Assembly: GCF_041320595.1 (NCBI RefSeq)
Contig: NZ_CP166625.1
Location: forward strand, 970,501-1,034,500
DNA from: Pleomorphomonas sp. PLEO
GTDB lineage: Bacteria > Pseudomonadota > Alphaproteobacteria > Rhizobiales > Pleomorphomonadaceae
Length of the DNA: 64,000 nt
Reading direction: 5' to 3'
In this document: positions 46,231 to 54,375 of the stretch, in pieces
Position numbering within the stretch: the stretch's first letter is position 1
How the letters are laid out: every line of letters begins with the position of its first letter
The notes under the pieces: generated by a model
What the model was told of the DNA's origin: nothing
Databases searched by the model: none
Seen by the model: only the letters and a program-made list of their open reading frames with translations
Program-made: the position numbers and the translations under genes

Positions 46231-46850
46231 GCTGCACCCTTCTTTCCGGCGAGGAGGCGTTCCCACAGGCCCTTGGTGCTGGCGGCGTTGACCAGCGTCG
46301 AGAACGGGATCAGCCGCTCGAGGACGGCGCCATCGACCGACGCGTCGAGGAACAGGCGACGCGGATCGGGATGATCGGTCACCGAGACGGCGTAGAGTTC
46401 CATCATCTCGCGCTCATGCCAGTCGGCGTTGCGGAACAGAGGTGTCAGCGACGGGATGCTGCCGCCCTGCGGCACGTAGGCGATGATGGTGAGGGCGTCG
46501 CCGGCGATATCGAAGTGATAGTCGATCTCGTAGGAGGTGCCGTCGAACGGCGTGCCGCCGAACGTCTTGGGCGTCTCCTTGGGCGCTGCCTCGGCTTTTT
46601 CCTCGCCGTCCTCGCTATCCTCGTCTTCTTCCTCCTCCTCTTCGGGGACGGAAGGCTGGGCGCAGGTAATCATGGACAGGCGGGCACCCATCTCCAGCAG
46701 CAGGGCGGCGACGGGTTTGAGGTCGGCGGTGTCGGCGAGGCCGAGCCAGGCGACAGTGACACCATGGCTGTCGGTCTCGGCGGAATACTCGACGCCGGCC
46801 GGCGCCGCGGCGGTGAGGCGGGCTTCCAGGTCTTGCGGTAAGCGGCTCAT
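46227..46850 (-). CDS. cooU: Complex I 30-kDa (NuoC)-like hydrogenase subunit, CooU-like
   Basis: 207 residues. The C-terminal signature (NADWHEREMMELYAVSVTDHPDPRRLFLD) is that of the NuoC/30-kDa family. A run of Glu/Asp (PEEEEEEDEDSEDGEE) at about residues 68-83, followed by a Lys/Ala/Pro/Thr stretch, is inserted between the N- and C-terminal parts. It connects the catalytic module to the membrane arm. The start at 46850 overlaps the preceding gene's stop. Confidence 0.85.
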   Translation of the reverse strand: MSRLPQDLEARLTAAAPAGVEYSAETDSHGVTVAWLGLADTADLKPVAALLLEMGARLSMITCAQPSVPEEEEEEDEDSEDGEEKAEAAPKETPKTFGGTPFDGTSYEIDYHFDIAGDALTIIAYVPQGGSIPSLTPLFRNADWHEREMMELYAVSVTDHPDPRRLFLDASVDGAVLERLIPFSTLVNAASTKGLWERLLAGKKGAA

Positions 46851-47350
46851 GCTGGGACCTTCCGGTTCTTGAGATACTTGGCGCGGCACTTCGGGCAGCG
46901 CGCGCGCACCTCACTATATTCCTCGGGGCTGAGCGGCGGCTTGGCATTCTTGACCATCGGCGCCGTGTTGAGCGCGGTGGCGCCACAGTCCACGCAGGTC
47001 TGATTGGGGATCAGGCCGTGCTCGACCATCTCGAACTTGTCGGCGTTCGCGTGGGCGAGGTTCCAGTCGTTGGTCTGGTGGATGGCGTCCGTCGGGCAAT
47101 AGAACTCGCAATTGCCGCAGAACACGCAGGTGTTGTGCCAGCAATCGAAGGTCATGCCGTCGGACGTCTTGGCAAAGCGGATGGCGTTGGCCGGGCAAAC
47201 GCGCTCGCAAATGCGGCAACCCTCGCAGCTCTCCGCCTTGAATTCGATACGGCCGCGCAAACGGTCAGGCGTGAAGGCCGGGCCGAAGGGGAAGGCCTCG
47301 GTCTGCGGACCCTGTATCAGGTTGCGGGCGAAAATCGTCAGGAAGTTCAT
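46847..47350 (-). CDS. cooX: Polyferredoxin-like hydrogenase subunit, CooX/NuoI-like
   Basis: 167 residues with two [4Fe-4S] motifs (CEGCRICERVCPAN and CVFCGNCEFYCPTD) that link the ferredoxin to the small subunit. The C-terminal tail has two more CxxC pairs (CVDCG and CPKCRAKY), which could bind zinc or iron. It lies between the small-subunit and 30-kDa genes, as in coo hydrogenase operons. Confidence 0.9.
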   Translation of the reverse strand: MNFLTIFARNLIQGPQTEAFPFGPAFTPDRLRGRIEFKAESCEGCRICERVCPANAIRFAKTSDGMTFDCWHNTCVFCGNCEFYCPTDAIHQTNDWNLAHANADKFEMVEHGLIPNQTCVDCGATALNTAPMVKNAKPPLSPEEYSEVRARCPKCRAKYLKNRKVPA

Positions 47351-47364
47351 CTTGGGACCTTTCC

Positions 47365-47802
47365 TCAGAGACGCTCGCGCCAGATTTCGATGGCCTTGGC
47401 GACGCCGGCGATGATCGCCTGCGGCCGGGGCGGACAGCCGGGCACGTTAACATCGATCGGAATGTACTGGTCGATCGGTGCCAGCACGGCGTAGCTTTCG
47501 CGGAAGATGCCGCCGGAGATCGGACAGACGCCGACCGCCACCGTTACCTTCGGATCGGGGATCTCCTCATAGAGCCGCAGCACCGCGTCCTTGACGCGGA
47601 CGGTGAGCGGACCGGAGATCAGCACGATATCGGCGTGCTTGGGGCTACCGCAGTACTGGCAGCCAAGCCGCTCGACGTCGTAGCGGGGGATCAGCGCGGT
47701 GACCGCCATCTCCACGTCGCAGCCGTTGCAGGAGCCGGCGTTGATCCGGTAGAGCCAGGGCGACCGCGTGGCGATCTTCTTGAAATCGGGTATCAGGCCC
47801 AT
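47365..47802 (-). CDS. cooL: [NiFe]-hydrogenase small subunit, CooL/NuoB-like
   Basis: 145 residues. It holds the proximal [4Fe-4S] cluster: C25/C28 (GSCNGCDVEM), C93 (GVCPISGG) and C123 (PGCPPRPQ). Two extra cysteines are at about C48/C51. It is short, like energy-converting hydrogenase small subunits and NuoB, with no Tat signal, so it is cytoplasmic. Confidence 0.92.
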   Translation of the reverse strand: MGLIPDFKKIATRSPWLYRINAGSCNGCDVEMAVTALIPRYDVERLGCQYCGSPKHADIVLISGPLTVRVKDAVLRLYEEIPDPKVTVAVGVCPISGGIFRESYAVLAPIDQYIPIDVNVPGCPPRPQAIIAGVAKAIEIWRERL

Positions 47803-47812
47803 CTAGCCCTCC

Positions 47813-48772
47813 TCAGACCACAACGACGACTGCGAGGCTCGCCACGGCGAGCAGCAGCGGCCACTTCAGAAAGAACACGAAGGCCTGATCGATGCGCATG
47901 CGGCCCATGGAAAGGCGTACCACGGTGATGCCGACTAGCATCATCACCGCCATCTTGATCAGCCATACCAGGAGGCCACCGATCAACAGCGAGGGCGCCG
48001 CCGGGAAGAACAGTGCGATGCCGAGGCCGAGCACAACGACCTTCTTCAGGGCCGACATCATCTTGAACAGCGCCAGCACGGGGCCGGAGTACTCAAGCAG
48101 CGGGCCTTCCAGCACTTCGGTCTCGGCCTCCGGGATATCGAAGGGAACGATGCCGAGGTTGGCCGGATAGAAGAAGCAGAAGGCGGCGACCGCCGGCCAC
48201 ATCACTGGATCGAACAGGAAGGAACCGTGGGCCTGCTGATAGGCGATGATGTCGTTCAGCGAGAAGGTGGCCCAACCGCCCATGCCAACGCCGGTACGAA
48301 TGGCAACGGCGGCGGCGATCAGCACCAGCGGGCCTTCGTAGGCGATCATCAGGGCCATCTCGCGGGAGAAGCCGATGGCGCCATAGGGCGAGCCGGAGGC
48401 CGAGCCGGCGATCATCAGCACGATGCCGGGGATCATCAGCAGGTAGAGCAGCACCAGAAGATTGCCGATGGCGGCATCCGGCGCATAGACCGAGGTGATC
48501 GGCACCAGGGCGGCGGCGATCAGCATCGAAACGACGCCGACCAGCGGGGTGTAGAGAAACACCGTCTGGTTGGCGGCGGCCGGCACCATGGTGCGCTTGA
48601 AGCCGAGCTTGACGATGTCGAAGAACGGCTGCAGCAGCGGCGGTCCGACACGGCTCTGAAGACGGGCGGCGACGCGACGGTCGACACCCTTCAGTGCGAG
48701 GCCGAACACGAGGGCGAACACTCCACCTGGGAAGAGGAGCACCGCCAGCAAGATAGCGATCTGGTTGGACAT
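47813..48772 (-). CDS. cooK: Membrane subunit, CooK/NuoH-like
   Basis: 319 residues with about eight transmembrane helices. The conserved RVGPPLLQPFFDIVKL and FDIPEAETEVLEGPLLEYSGP loops mark the NuoH/HycD family, which couples the redox module to ion pumping. The ATG at 48772 lies 20 nt after the cooM stop. Confidence 0.92.
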   Translation of the reverse strand: MSNQIAILLAVLLFPGGVFALVFGLALKGVDRRVAARLQSRVGPPLLQPFFDIVKLGFKRTMVPAAANQTVFLYTPLVGVVSMLIAAALVPITSVYAPDAAIGNLLVLLYLLMIPGIVLMIAGSASGSPYGAIGFSREMALMIAYEGPLVLIAAAVAIRTGVGMGGWATFSLNDIIAYQQAHGSFLFDPVMWPAVAAFCFFYPANLGIVPFDIPEAETEVLEGPLLEYSGPVLALFKMMSALKKVVVLGLGIALFFPAAPSLLIGGLLVWLIKMAVMMLVGITVVRLSMGRMRIDQAFVFFLKWPLLLAVASLAVVVVV

Positions 48773-48792
48773 TGTTGGTCTCTCCTCTCCCG

Positions 48793-51700
48793 TCAATGCT
48801 GCTCTTTGGCCTTGGTGGGCTTAGCCACCAGGAGGCCGCGGATGGCAGCGGTCGGGGACTCGAACAGGTTGGCGGTGCCAACACGGCCGCCGGCTTCCGG
48901 CAGGAAGTCGTTGGGTGTGGCGCCGGCGAAGTGCAGGCCGCTCTTCTGGATGCCGCGATGAGCAAGACGCATCCAGGGGATGAAGACAGCGGCGACGATC
49001 AGCACCAGCAGGCTCAGGGCGAACGGGCTCCAGCCACCGGCGCCCGGCAGCGGGCCGAACAGCGAGGCGTCGATCGGGGTGAGGCCGAGTTCGGCCTGCA
49101 TCTTGGCGATCGGCACCAGGGCAAGGCCCGGGAAGAAGCCGAGCAGAACGCTGGCAGCTACCAAGACGCCCATCGGCAGCAGCATGGACAGCGGCGCTTC
49201 CTCGGCCGCGAGGGCCTTCTGGGTCGGCGCGCCCATGAAGGCGGCGTGGGCGAACTTCAGCACGGCGGCCAGGGTGAACAGCGACGACACCATGGCACCG
49301 GTGGCGAGCGCCCAGTGGCCACTCTCGAAGGCGGCTGAGAAGATCATCCACTTCGAGGAGAAGCCGTTGAGCGGCGGCACACCGGCCAGCGACAGGCCGG
49401 CGAACAGGAAGAAGCCGAAGGTGATCGGCATCTTCCGGCCGAGGCCACCCAGTTCATCGAGCTGGCTGGCATGGCTCTTGACCATGACGGCGCCGGCCAC
49501 GAGGAACAGCGTGTCCTTCAGGAACATGTGGTTGACGAAGTGGAACAGGCCGCCGGCGACACCGAGCGATGTGCCGAGGCAGAGCGCCATCAGCACGTAG
49601 CCGAGCTGGCTGACGGTGGAGTAGATCAGCAAGAGCTTGATGCCGTTCTGAACCACCGCCATGGCACCGGCATAGACGACGGTGATGCCGGCAATGATGG
49701 CGATGATGTCGATCAGCGCCGGAACGCCACCGATCTCGCCGCCAAGGCGCAGGAACACCGCGCTGCCGCCGAACAGGCTGAACAGCTTCAGAACACCCCA
49801 CGGACCCGACTTCAGCAGGACTGCCGAGATGTAGCCCGAGACCGGCGTTGGCGCGAGGGCCGGGTGCATCTGCACGTCGATACGGACGGGCAGCATGGCG
49901 GCCTTCATGACGAGACCGATGAACACCGGGATGATGCCGAGGGCCAGCGTGGCGAGCGGCATGTCCAGCGCCTTCTGGCCGATCCCGACGAGATCGAAGG
50001 TGCCAGCGTGAGCGGCGAGCACTGCGACGCCCAGGAACATGAAGGAGGCGCCGATGGTGTTGAAGAAGAAGTACTTGAAGCCTTCCTTCCGCGCCTCGTC
50101 GTTCTCCTCATGGACGATGGCCGCCCAGAGTGCCCAGCTCGACATCAACTCCCAGAAACCGAAGAAGGTGAAGATGTCTTTGGCCGCCGTCATGCCCAGA
50201 AGGCCGGCGATCATGATGCCAAAGGCGGCAAAGAAGCGCGGCTGGGCGTGGTTGTGGGCGAGGTAGGCGGTGGCGTGCAGCATGTTGAGCGCGCCAACAC
50301 CGGCGATCAGCACGGCGAACCAGAAGGACAGCGTGTCGTAGGCCGGAGCGGTGAAGATCACCGCGAAGAAAGCCGCGACCAGGACCGCCACGGCGAGCCA
50401 GCCGGCCTGCTGGACGGACTTGCGGCCAACCAGCCAGACAACCACGGCGCCGAAGAAGGCGATGGTGGCCGGCAGCGTCCAACTCATGATCAACGACGGC
50501 AGCACGGCGGCGGCAAGGCCGCTGCGGGCAGCCACTTCGGCACCGACGGCACCGACGAGGTTGAGCTGGAAGGACGGCACGAAACCGCCGAAGATGATGG
50601 CAGCGGCGAGAACGCCGACGGCGATCAGCATCGGAAGCGGGGCTTCCTTGACGCCGGCTTCGCCCTTCCACGGATGGAAGAACAGCATGCCGACGACGCG
50701 GAGATAGTAGACGACGGCGATGATGCCGCCGACCAGCAGCCCGACAGCCACCTCATAGTGGCCGGCGTCGGCCGCCGCGTAGACCATCAGGAACTTCGAG
50801 ACGAAGCCCGAGAAGGGCGGCAGGCCCATGATCGATACGGTGGCGAGCGCGTAGCAGCCGGCGGTGAACGGCATGACGCGGCCGATACCGGCGAGGTCGG
50901 CGATGTTGCGCCGGCCGGTCTGCATGATGAAGGCGCCGGCTGCGAAGAACAGCAAGGTCTTCATCACGGCGTGGTTGGTGACGTGCAGAAGGCTGGCGTC
51001 GGTAGCGAGCGCCGTGCCGATGCCGAGCACCGCGACGATCTCGCCGACCTGAGCGAGCGTCGAGAAGGCCAGCATCCGCTTGATCTCGGTCTCGAACAGG
51101 GCACGGATCTCGCCGTAAAGCAGCGTGATCAGGCCGAGGCTAATCAGCACGACCTTGAGGCTAAGGCCCCAACCGGTGAAGGTTGAGAGCGCCGGCACGC
51201 CGATGACGATGAACAGCACCTTGACGATGCCGAACACGCCGGCCTTGGTCAGGATACCGGAGAGCGGACCGGAGATCGACGACGGCGCGGCCGGATGGGC
51301 GATCGGCAGCCAGCTATGTACCGGCCATATGCCCGCCTTCACAGCGAAGCCGGCGAAGAAGCAGAGCGCGATGACGAGGCCGGCGAGCGGCGAGATCGTG
51401 CCGGCCTTTTCGGCCAAGGCGGCGAACTCGAACGAGCCGATCTGGGCGTGGGTGAGCAGGATGCCGAAGTGCATCAGATAGGCGCCGGAGGCGCACATCA
51501 TGAAGTAGATCAGGCCGGCGCGCAGCGACTTCTGGTTCTGCTCGTGAATGACCAGGAAGTAGGAGGTCCAGGTCATCAGCTCCCAGTAGACGTAGAAGTT
51601 GCCCATCTCGTGCGCGGTGGTGAGGCCGAGCAGCGAGCCGATCATCAGGAAGGCGAAGAAGTAGTAGCGATTGGTCCACTCGGCGCGCGCCATGTAGCCG

Positions 51701-52587
51701 ATCGAGTAGATGATCATCACGGCGGAGATGACGGCGAACACCAGCGCGAAGACGCGCGAGGCCGGGTCGAGGCTGGTGTCGAACACCACCAGGGCCAGCG
51801 TCGCGATGGCGAGGATCACGGCGCCGATGTCGCGGGCGCGGATCGAGACGTGGCCGAGGCCGTAGACGGCGAAGGCGCCGATGTAGGGCACCAGGACGAG
51901 CAGCGACCAGGGCGACTCGAATTCGGGAACCCCGGCGACGGCGCCGGCCAGCGCTTCAGCTACATGCTGGAAGGGCAGCGGGAACACCGAGATCAGCGCG
52001 GTGACGGCGGCGAGTGCCCAGGCGATCGGCAATGCGATGGTCGGAGCGGCATTCAGCTCAATGCGGCGCGCCGGATGCTCGAAGCAGACGCGCTGGATCA
52101 CCACCAGATAATAGTAGGCGGCGACGATCGAGGCGGCGGTGCCGACCAGAGCAATGGCCCAATGGCCTTGCTCGATGGCTGCGTAGAGCACCAGGAACTT
52201 GGAGAAGGATCCCTTGAACGGCGACAGCCCCATGACCGAGAACATCCCGAAGCCGAACAGCGTCGAGGCCACCGGCATGCGGTGGCCGGAGCCGGCGAGG
52301 TCGTCGAGACGCGACGAGCCGGTGCGGCGGATGATGTACCAGCCGGCGGCGACCACGAGGCCGCGCATGACGATCTGATAGCCGAAGTGCATGTAGGCGC
52401 CGGTCAGGCCGGCTTCACCGCCGAGGCCAACACCGATCAGGACGTAACCGATCTCGGCGACGGTCGACCAAATGACGACACGCGTCAGGCTCGGCAGACT
52501 CATGAGAGCGGCGACTTCGCCGAAGAACAAGAAGATCGCGCCCATCCAGGCCAGCGCCGTCGGGTCGATCTGAGTGAGGGATAGCAT
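48793..52587 (-). CDS. cooM: Large fused proton-pumping membrane subunit, CooM-like
   Basis: 1264 residues. Repeated NuoL/M/N-type antiporter modules are fused in one chain. Two copies of the NFYVYWELMTW / TFFGFWELMSSW type segment occur (about 360 and 850), and several K/H-containing helices follow (HPAAPSSISGPLSGILTKAG; HPALAPTPVSGYISAVLLKSG). Length and architecture match Rhodospirillum rubrum CooM. It drives ion translocation coupled to H2 formation. The ATG at 52587 has AAGGA about 10 nt upstream. The ATG at 52611 is an alternative. Confidence 0.92.
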   Translation of the reverse strand: MLSLTQIDPTALAWMGAIFLFFGEVAALMSLPSLTRVVIWSTVAEIGYVLIGVGLGGEAGLTGAYMHFGYQIVMRGLVVAAGWYIIRRTGSSRLDDLAGSGHRMPVASTLFGFGMFSVMGLSPFKGSFSKFLVLYAAIEQGHWAIALVGTAASIVAAYYYLVVIQRVCFEHPARRIELNAAPTIALPIAWALAAVTALISVFPLPFQHVAEALAGAVAGVPEFESPWSLLVLVPYIGAFAVYGLGHVSIRARDIGAVILAIATLALVVFDTSLDPASRVFALVFAVISAVMIIYSIGYMARAEWTNRYYFFAFLMIGSLLGLTTAHEMGNFYVYWELMTWTSYFLVIHEQNQKSLRAGLIYFMMCASGAYLMHFGILLTHAQIGSFEFAALAEKAGTISPLAGLVIALCFFAGFAVKAGIWPVHSWLPIAHPAAPSSISGPLSGILTKAGVFGIVKVLFIVIGVPALSTFTGWGLSLKVVLISLGLITLLYGEIRALFETEIKRMLAFSTLAQVGEIVAVLGIGTALATDASLLHVTNHAVMKTLLFFAAGAFIMQTGRRNIADLAGIGRVMPFTAGCYALATVSIMGLPPFSGFVSKFLMVYAAADAGHYEVAVGLLVGGIIAVVYYLRVVGMLFFHPWKGEAGVKEAPLPMLIAVGVLAAAIIFGGFVPSFQLNLVGAVGAEVAARSGLAAAVLPSLIMSWTLPATIAFFGAVVVWLVGRKSVQQAGWLAVAVLVAAFFAVIFTAPAYDTLSFWFAVLIAGVGALNMLHATAYLAHNHAQPRFFAAFGIMIAGLLGMTAAKDIFTFFGFWELMSSWALWAAIVHEENDEARKEGFKYFFFNTIGASFMFLGVAVLAAHAGTFDLVGIGQKALDMPLATLALGIIPVFIGLVMKAAMLPVRIDVQMHPALAPTPVSGYISAVLLKSGPWGVLKLFSLFGGSAVFLRLGGEIGGVPALIDIIAIIAGITVVYAGAMAVVQNGIKLLLIYSTVSQLGYVLMALCLGTSLGVAGGLFHFVNHMFLKDTLFLVAGAVMVKSHASQLDELGGLGRKMPITFGFFLFAGLSLAGVPPLNGFSSKWMIFSAAFESGHWALATGAMVSSLFTLAAVLKFAHAAFMGAPTQKALAAEEAPLSMLLPMGVLVAASVLLGFFPGLALVPIAKMQAELGLTPIDASLFGPLPGAGGWSPFALSLLVLIVAAVFIPWMRLAHRGIQKSGLHFAGATPNDFLPEAGGRVGTANLFESPTAAIRGLLVAKPTKAKEQH

Positions 52588-53032
52588 GAGTGGAGATCCT
52601 TCCGCAGGCATGCATCTTAGCTGTCAGAGATGACGTTAATCGCAGCATCCACTAGGGTATGTCGGCTAGCCGACATATACGCATTTGCACGGCGCCAATG
52701 CTTTGTAGACTAAAGTAAAATTGATAATTATACTCAACATATTGTCGATCTGAAATAATCAGTAAAATCAGTATTATGCCCGGGCGGAGCCGATGGCCGG
52801 CATGAGAATGTGATGGCTTCCAAAAGGATTTAAACGGCTGTTTGCGGCGGTTTTCTAAGTAGTATGTCCGATACATCTTTGTGCATCCCCGCTATGCGGA
52901 ATCCACGGGATTCCCTTTATTTGCGAGTGACTTGCAGCAGGCGGCGAAAAAATCCGTCATTTCACGGACAAGTATTTCCCCCGCGATGGCGATTGGGATA
53001 GATGAATGGACTGGATCTGAAAGGAATTGCCG
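52588..53032. promoter_or_regulatory. Divergent regulatory region cooM-hypA
   Basis: 445 bp without a supported gene. The part near 52680-52760 is strikingly AT-rich. It contains a perfect 20-bp palindrome (52658-52677) on the cooM side and a weaker similar site (52955-52970) on the hypA side. I found no good sigma-54 box. It probably drives both the hydrogenase operon and hypA. Confidence 0.6.
52658..52677. promoter_or_regulatory. CooA-type operator: perfect 20-bp palindrome upstream of cooM
   Basis: The sequence is tatgtcggct followed by its exact reverse complement, giving TGTCG-N6-CGACA. This is the form of known CooA sites (TGTC-N8-GACA). Its centre is 81 bp before the cooM start codon, which suits an activator site next to a promoter. 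Confidence 0.65.
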
Positions 53033-53380
53033 ATGCATGAAACGGCGGTGGTCGAGGGCCTGATGCGCATTCTGACCGAGCATGGCAAGCAGAACGGCGT
53101 CGACCGGGTCGTCGCGGTGAAGCTCAAGATCGGCCGCCTGCGCGGCATCGACAGCCGCCAGATCCGGCTGGCCTTCGAGATCTTCGCAGAGGGTACGCTG
53201 GCAGAGGGCGCTCGGCTCGACATCGACGATGTCGCCGTGACGGCGAAGTGCCGAACTTGCGGCACCGTGTTCGAAGTGGAGAAATACCACTTCGTCTGTT
53301 CGGGTTGCGGTGGCTCGGACGCCGACGTGCTGACCGGACGTGAGCTCTACATCGAGAGCTTCGAGGCGGCGAAGACCTGA
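53033..53380 (+). CDS. hypA: Hydrogenase nickel-insertion protein HypA
   Basis: 115 residues beginning MHETAVVEGL, with the nickel-binding His2 directly after the start methionine. The zinc site is two CxxC pairs, CRTCG and CSGCG. The ATG at 53033 (AAGGAATTG upstream) is preferred over a TTG two codons earlier because only it exposes Met-His-Glu. It delivers nickel with HypB to CooH. It is divergent from the hydrogenase operon. Confidence 0.95.
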   Translation: MHETAVVEGLMRILTEHGKQNGVDRVVAVKLKIGRLRGIDSRQIRLAFEIFAEGTLAEGARLDIDDVAVTAKCRTCGTVFEVEKYHFVCSGCGGSDADVLTGRELYIESFEAAKT

Positions 53381-53413
53381 GAGACCGTTTGGAAATTCTA
53401 CTCCGGCGGTCGT

Positions 53414-53457
53414 CTAGAGCATTTCTGGTGAAAACAGGTTCACCAGAAATGCTCTAG
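53414..53457. repeat. Perfect 19-bp inverted repeat
   Basis: Arms of 19 bp (beginning ctagagcatttctggtgaa) flank a 6-nt loop in the hypA-hypB convergent gap. It belongs to a class of dispersed intergenic palindromes in Hyphomicrobiales and could act as a bidirectional terminator for the two converging genes. Confidence 0.75.
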
Positions 53458-53471
53458 CTCTTTGTCTGGGC

Positions 53472-53520
53472 GCAATTTCGAACGCAAAACCGGTTCCCAC
53501 TTTTGCTGAAATTGCTCTAG
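53472..53520. repeat. Second nested intergenic palindrome
   Basis: Outer arms gcaatttc/gaaattgc (53472-53479, 53508-53515) and inner arms gcaaaa/ttttgc (53484-53489, 53501-53506) enclose ccggttcccac. It ends with the same gctctag as the preceding repeat, so the two elements form a composite. A third, looser inverted pair lies at 53555-53614. Confidence 0.7.
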
Positions 53521-53635
53521 CTCGACTTTCTGTGCTTCCGGTGCTCACGAACAGGAAGTTCGCTCCGCTCCGGTTCTCGAAAGCCGCGCCAGCCGACTCC
53601 CCGGAGCGAATTTCGAAACGGTCTCTGACGACCGA

Positions 53636-54349
53636 TCAGGAGTGGCCCGTCGCCTGCCGCCGCTCGGCGAGGCGATCGACGATCCATTGTGTCCAGGCGT
53701 TGAGGCCGTCGCCCTTCTTGGCCGACACTTCCAGGACCGGGCCGGGACCGTGGACGCGGCCGATGGCGGCGCGGGCCCGTTCGGTGGAGAATTCCTCGAT
53801 GGCCGGCAACAGGTCGGTCTTGGTGATCAGCACCAGTTCTGCCTTGCGGAAGATCACCGGATACTTGTCCGGCTTGTCGTCGCCTTCGGTCACTGACAGC
53901 AGCACCACGTCATGATGCTGGCCGACGTCGAAGTCGGCGGGGCAGACGAGGTTGCCGACATTTTCCACGAACAGCACGTCGATGTTATCGAGGTCGAGAA
54001 CGTGCAGAGCGTCGTGGATCATCACCGCGTCGAGATGGCAGGTGACGCCGGTGGTGATCTGCACCGCTGGTACGCCATGGCGACGGATACGGTCGGCGTC
54101 GTTTTCGGTCTCGAGGTCACCCTCGATGACTGCGATACGGATGTTCTTCGGCAACGCGGCGATGGTCGCCTCGAGAAGTTGCGTCTTGCCAGAGCCGGGC
54201 GACGACATCAGGTTGATCGACAGCACGCCGTGAGCGTTGAGATGCTCGCGGACGTGGGAGGCGATCCGGTCGTTCTCCGACAAGAGGTTCTCGACGACGG
54301 GAATGGTGGTGGTGGCGGCCTTGTTGCCGCAGCCGCAGTCGCTGCACAT
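53636..54349 (-). CDS. hypB: Hydrogenase nickel-incorporation GTPase HypB
   Basis: 237 residues. The N-terminal metal motif MCSDCGCG is followed by the GTPase P-loop SSPGSGKT, the switch/metal residues IEGDLETENDADRI and TGVTCHLDA, ENVGNLVCPADFD, and the G4 motif TKTD. There is no long poly-histidine stretch. It starts 26 nt after the CRP-type regulator gene and is probably co-transcribed with it. Confidence 0.96.
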   Translation of the reverse strand: MCSDCGCGNKAATTTIPVVENLLSENDRIASHVREHLNAHGVLSINLMSSPGSGKTQLLEATIAALPKNIRIAVIEGDLETENDADRIRRHGVPAVQITTGVTCHLDAVMIHDALHVLDLDNIDVLFVENVGNLVCPADFDVGQHHDVVLLSVTEGDDKPDKYPVIFRKAELVLITKTDLLPAIEEFSTERARAAIGRVHGPGPVLEVSAKKGDGLNAWTQWIVDRLAERRQATGHS

Positions 54350-54375
54350 GATCGGAAAACTCCTGAAATGGGGCG

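Noticed and set aside
49471-51186. 571-codon plus-strand ORF opposite cooM
   Set aside because: Low-complexity, charge-rich antisense frame of a membrane protein gene, with no family signature.
45130-52587. Part of the nuo (complex I) operon
   Set aside because: The large subunit keeps all four nickel-binding cysteines, and hypA/hypB are adjacent, so this is a hydrogenase.
52690-52760. Sigma-54 promoter for the hydrogenase operon
   Set aside because: A GG and a GC dinucleotide appear near 52700, but their spacing does not fit the -24/-12 rule.
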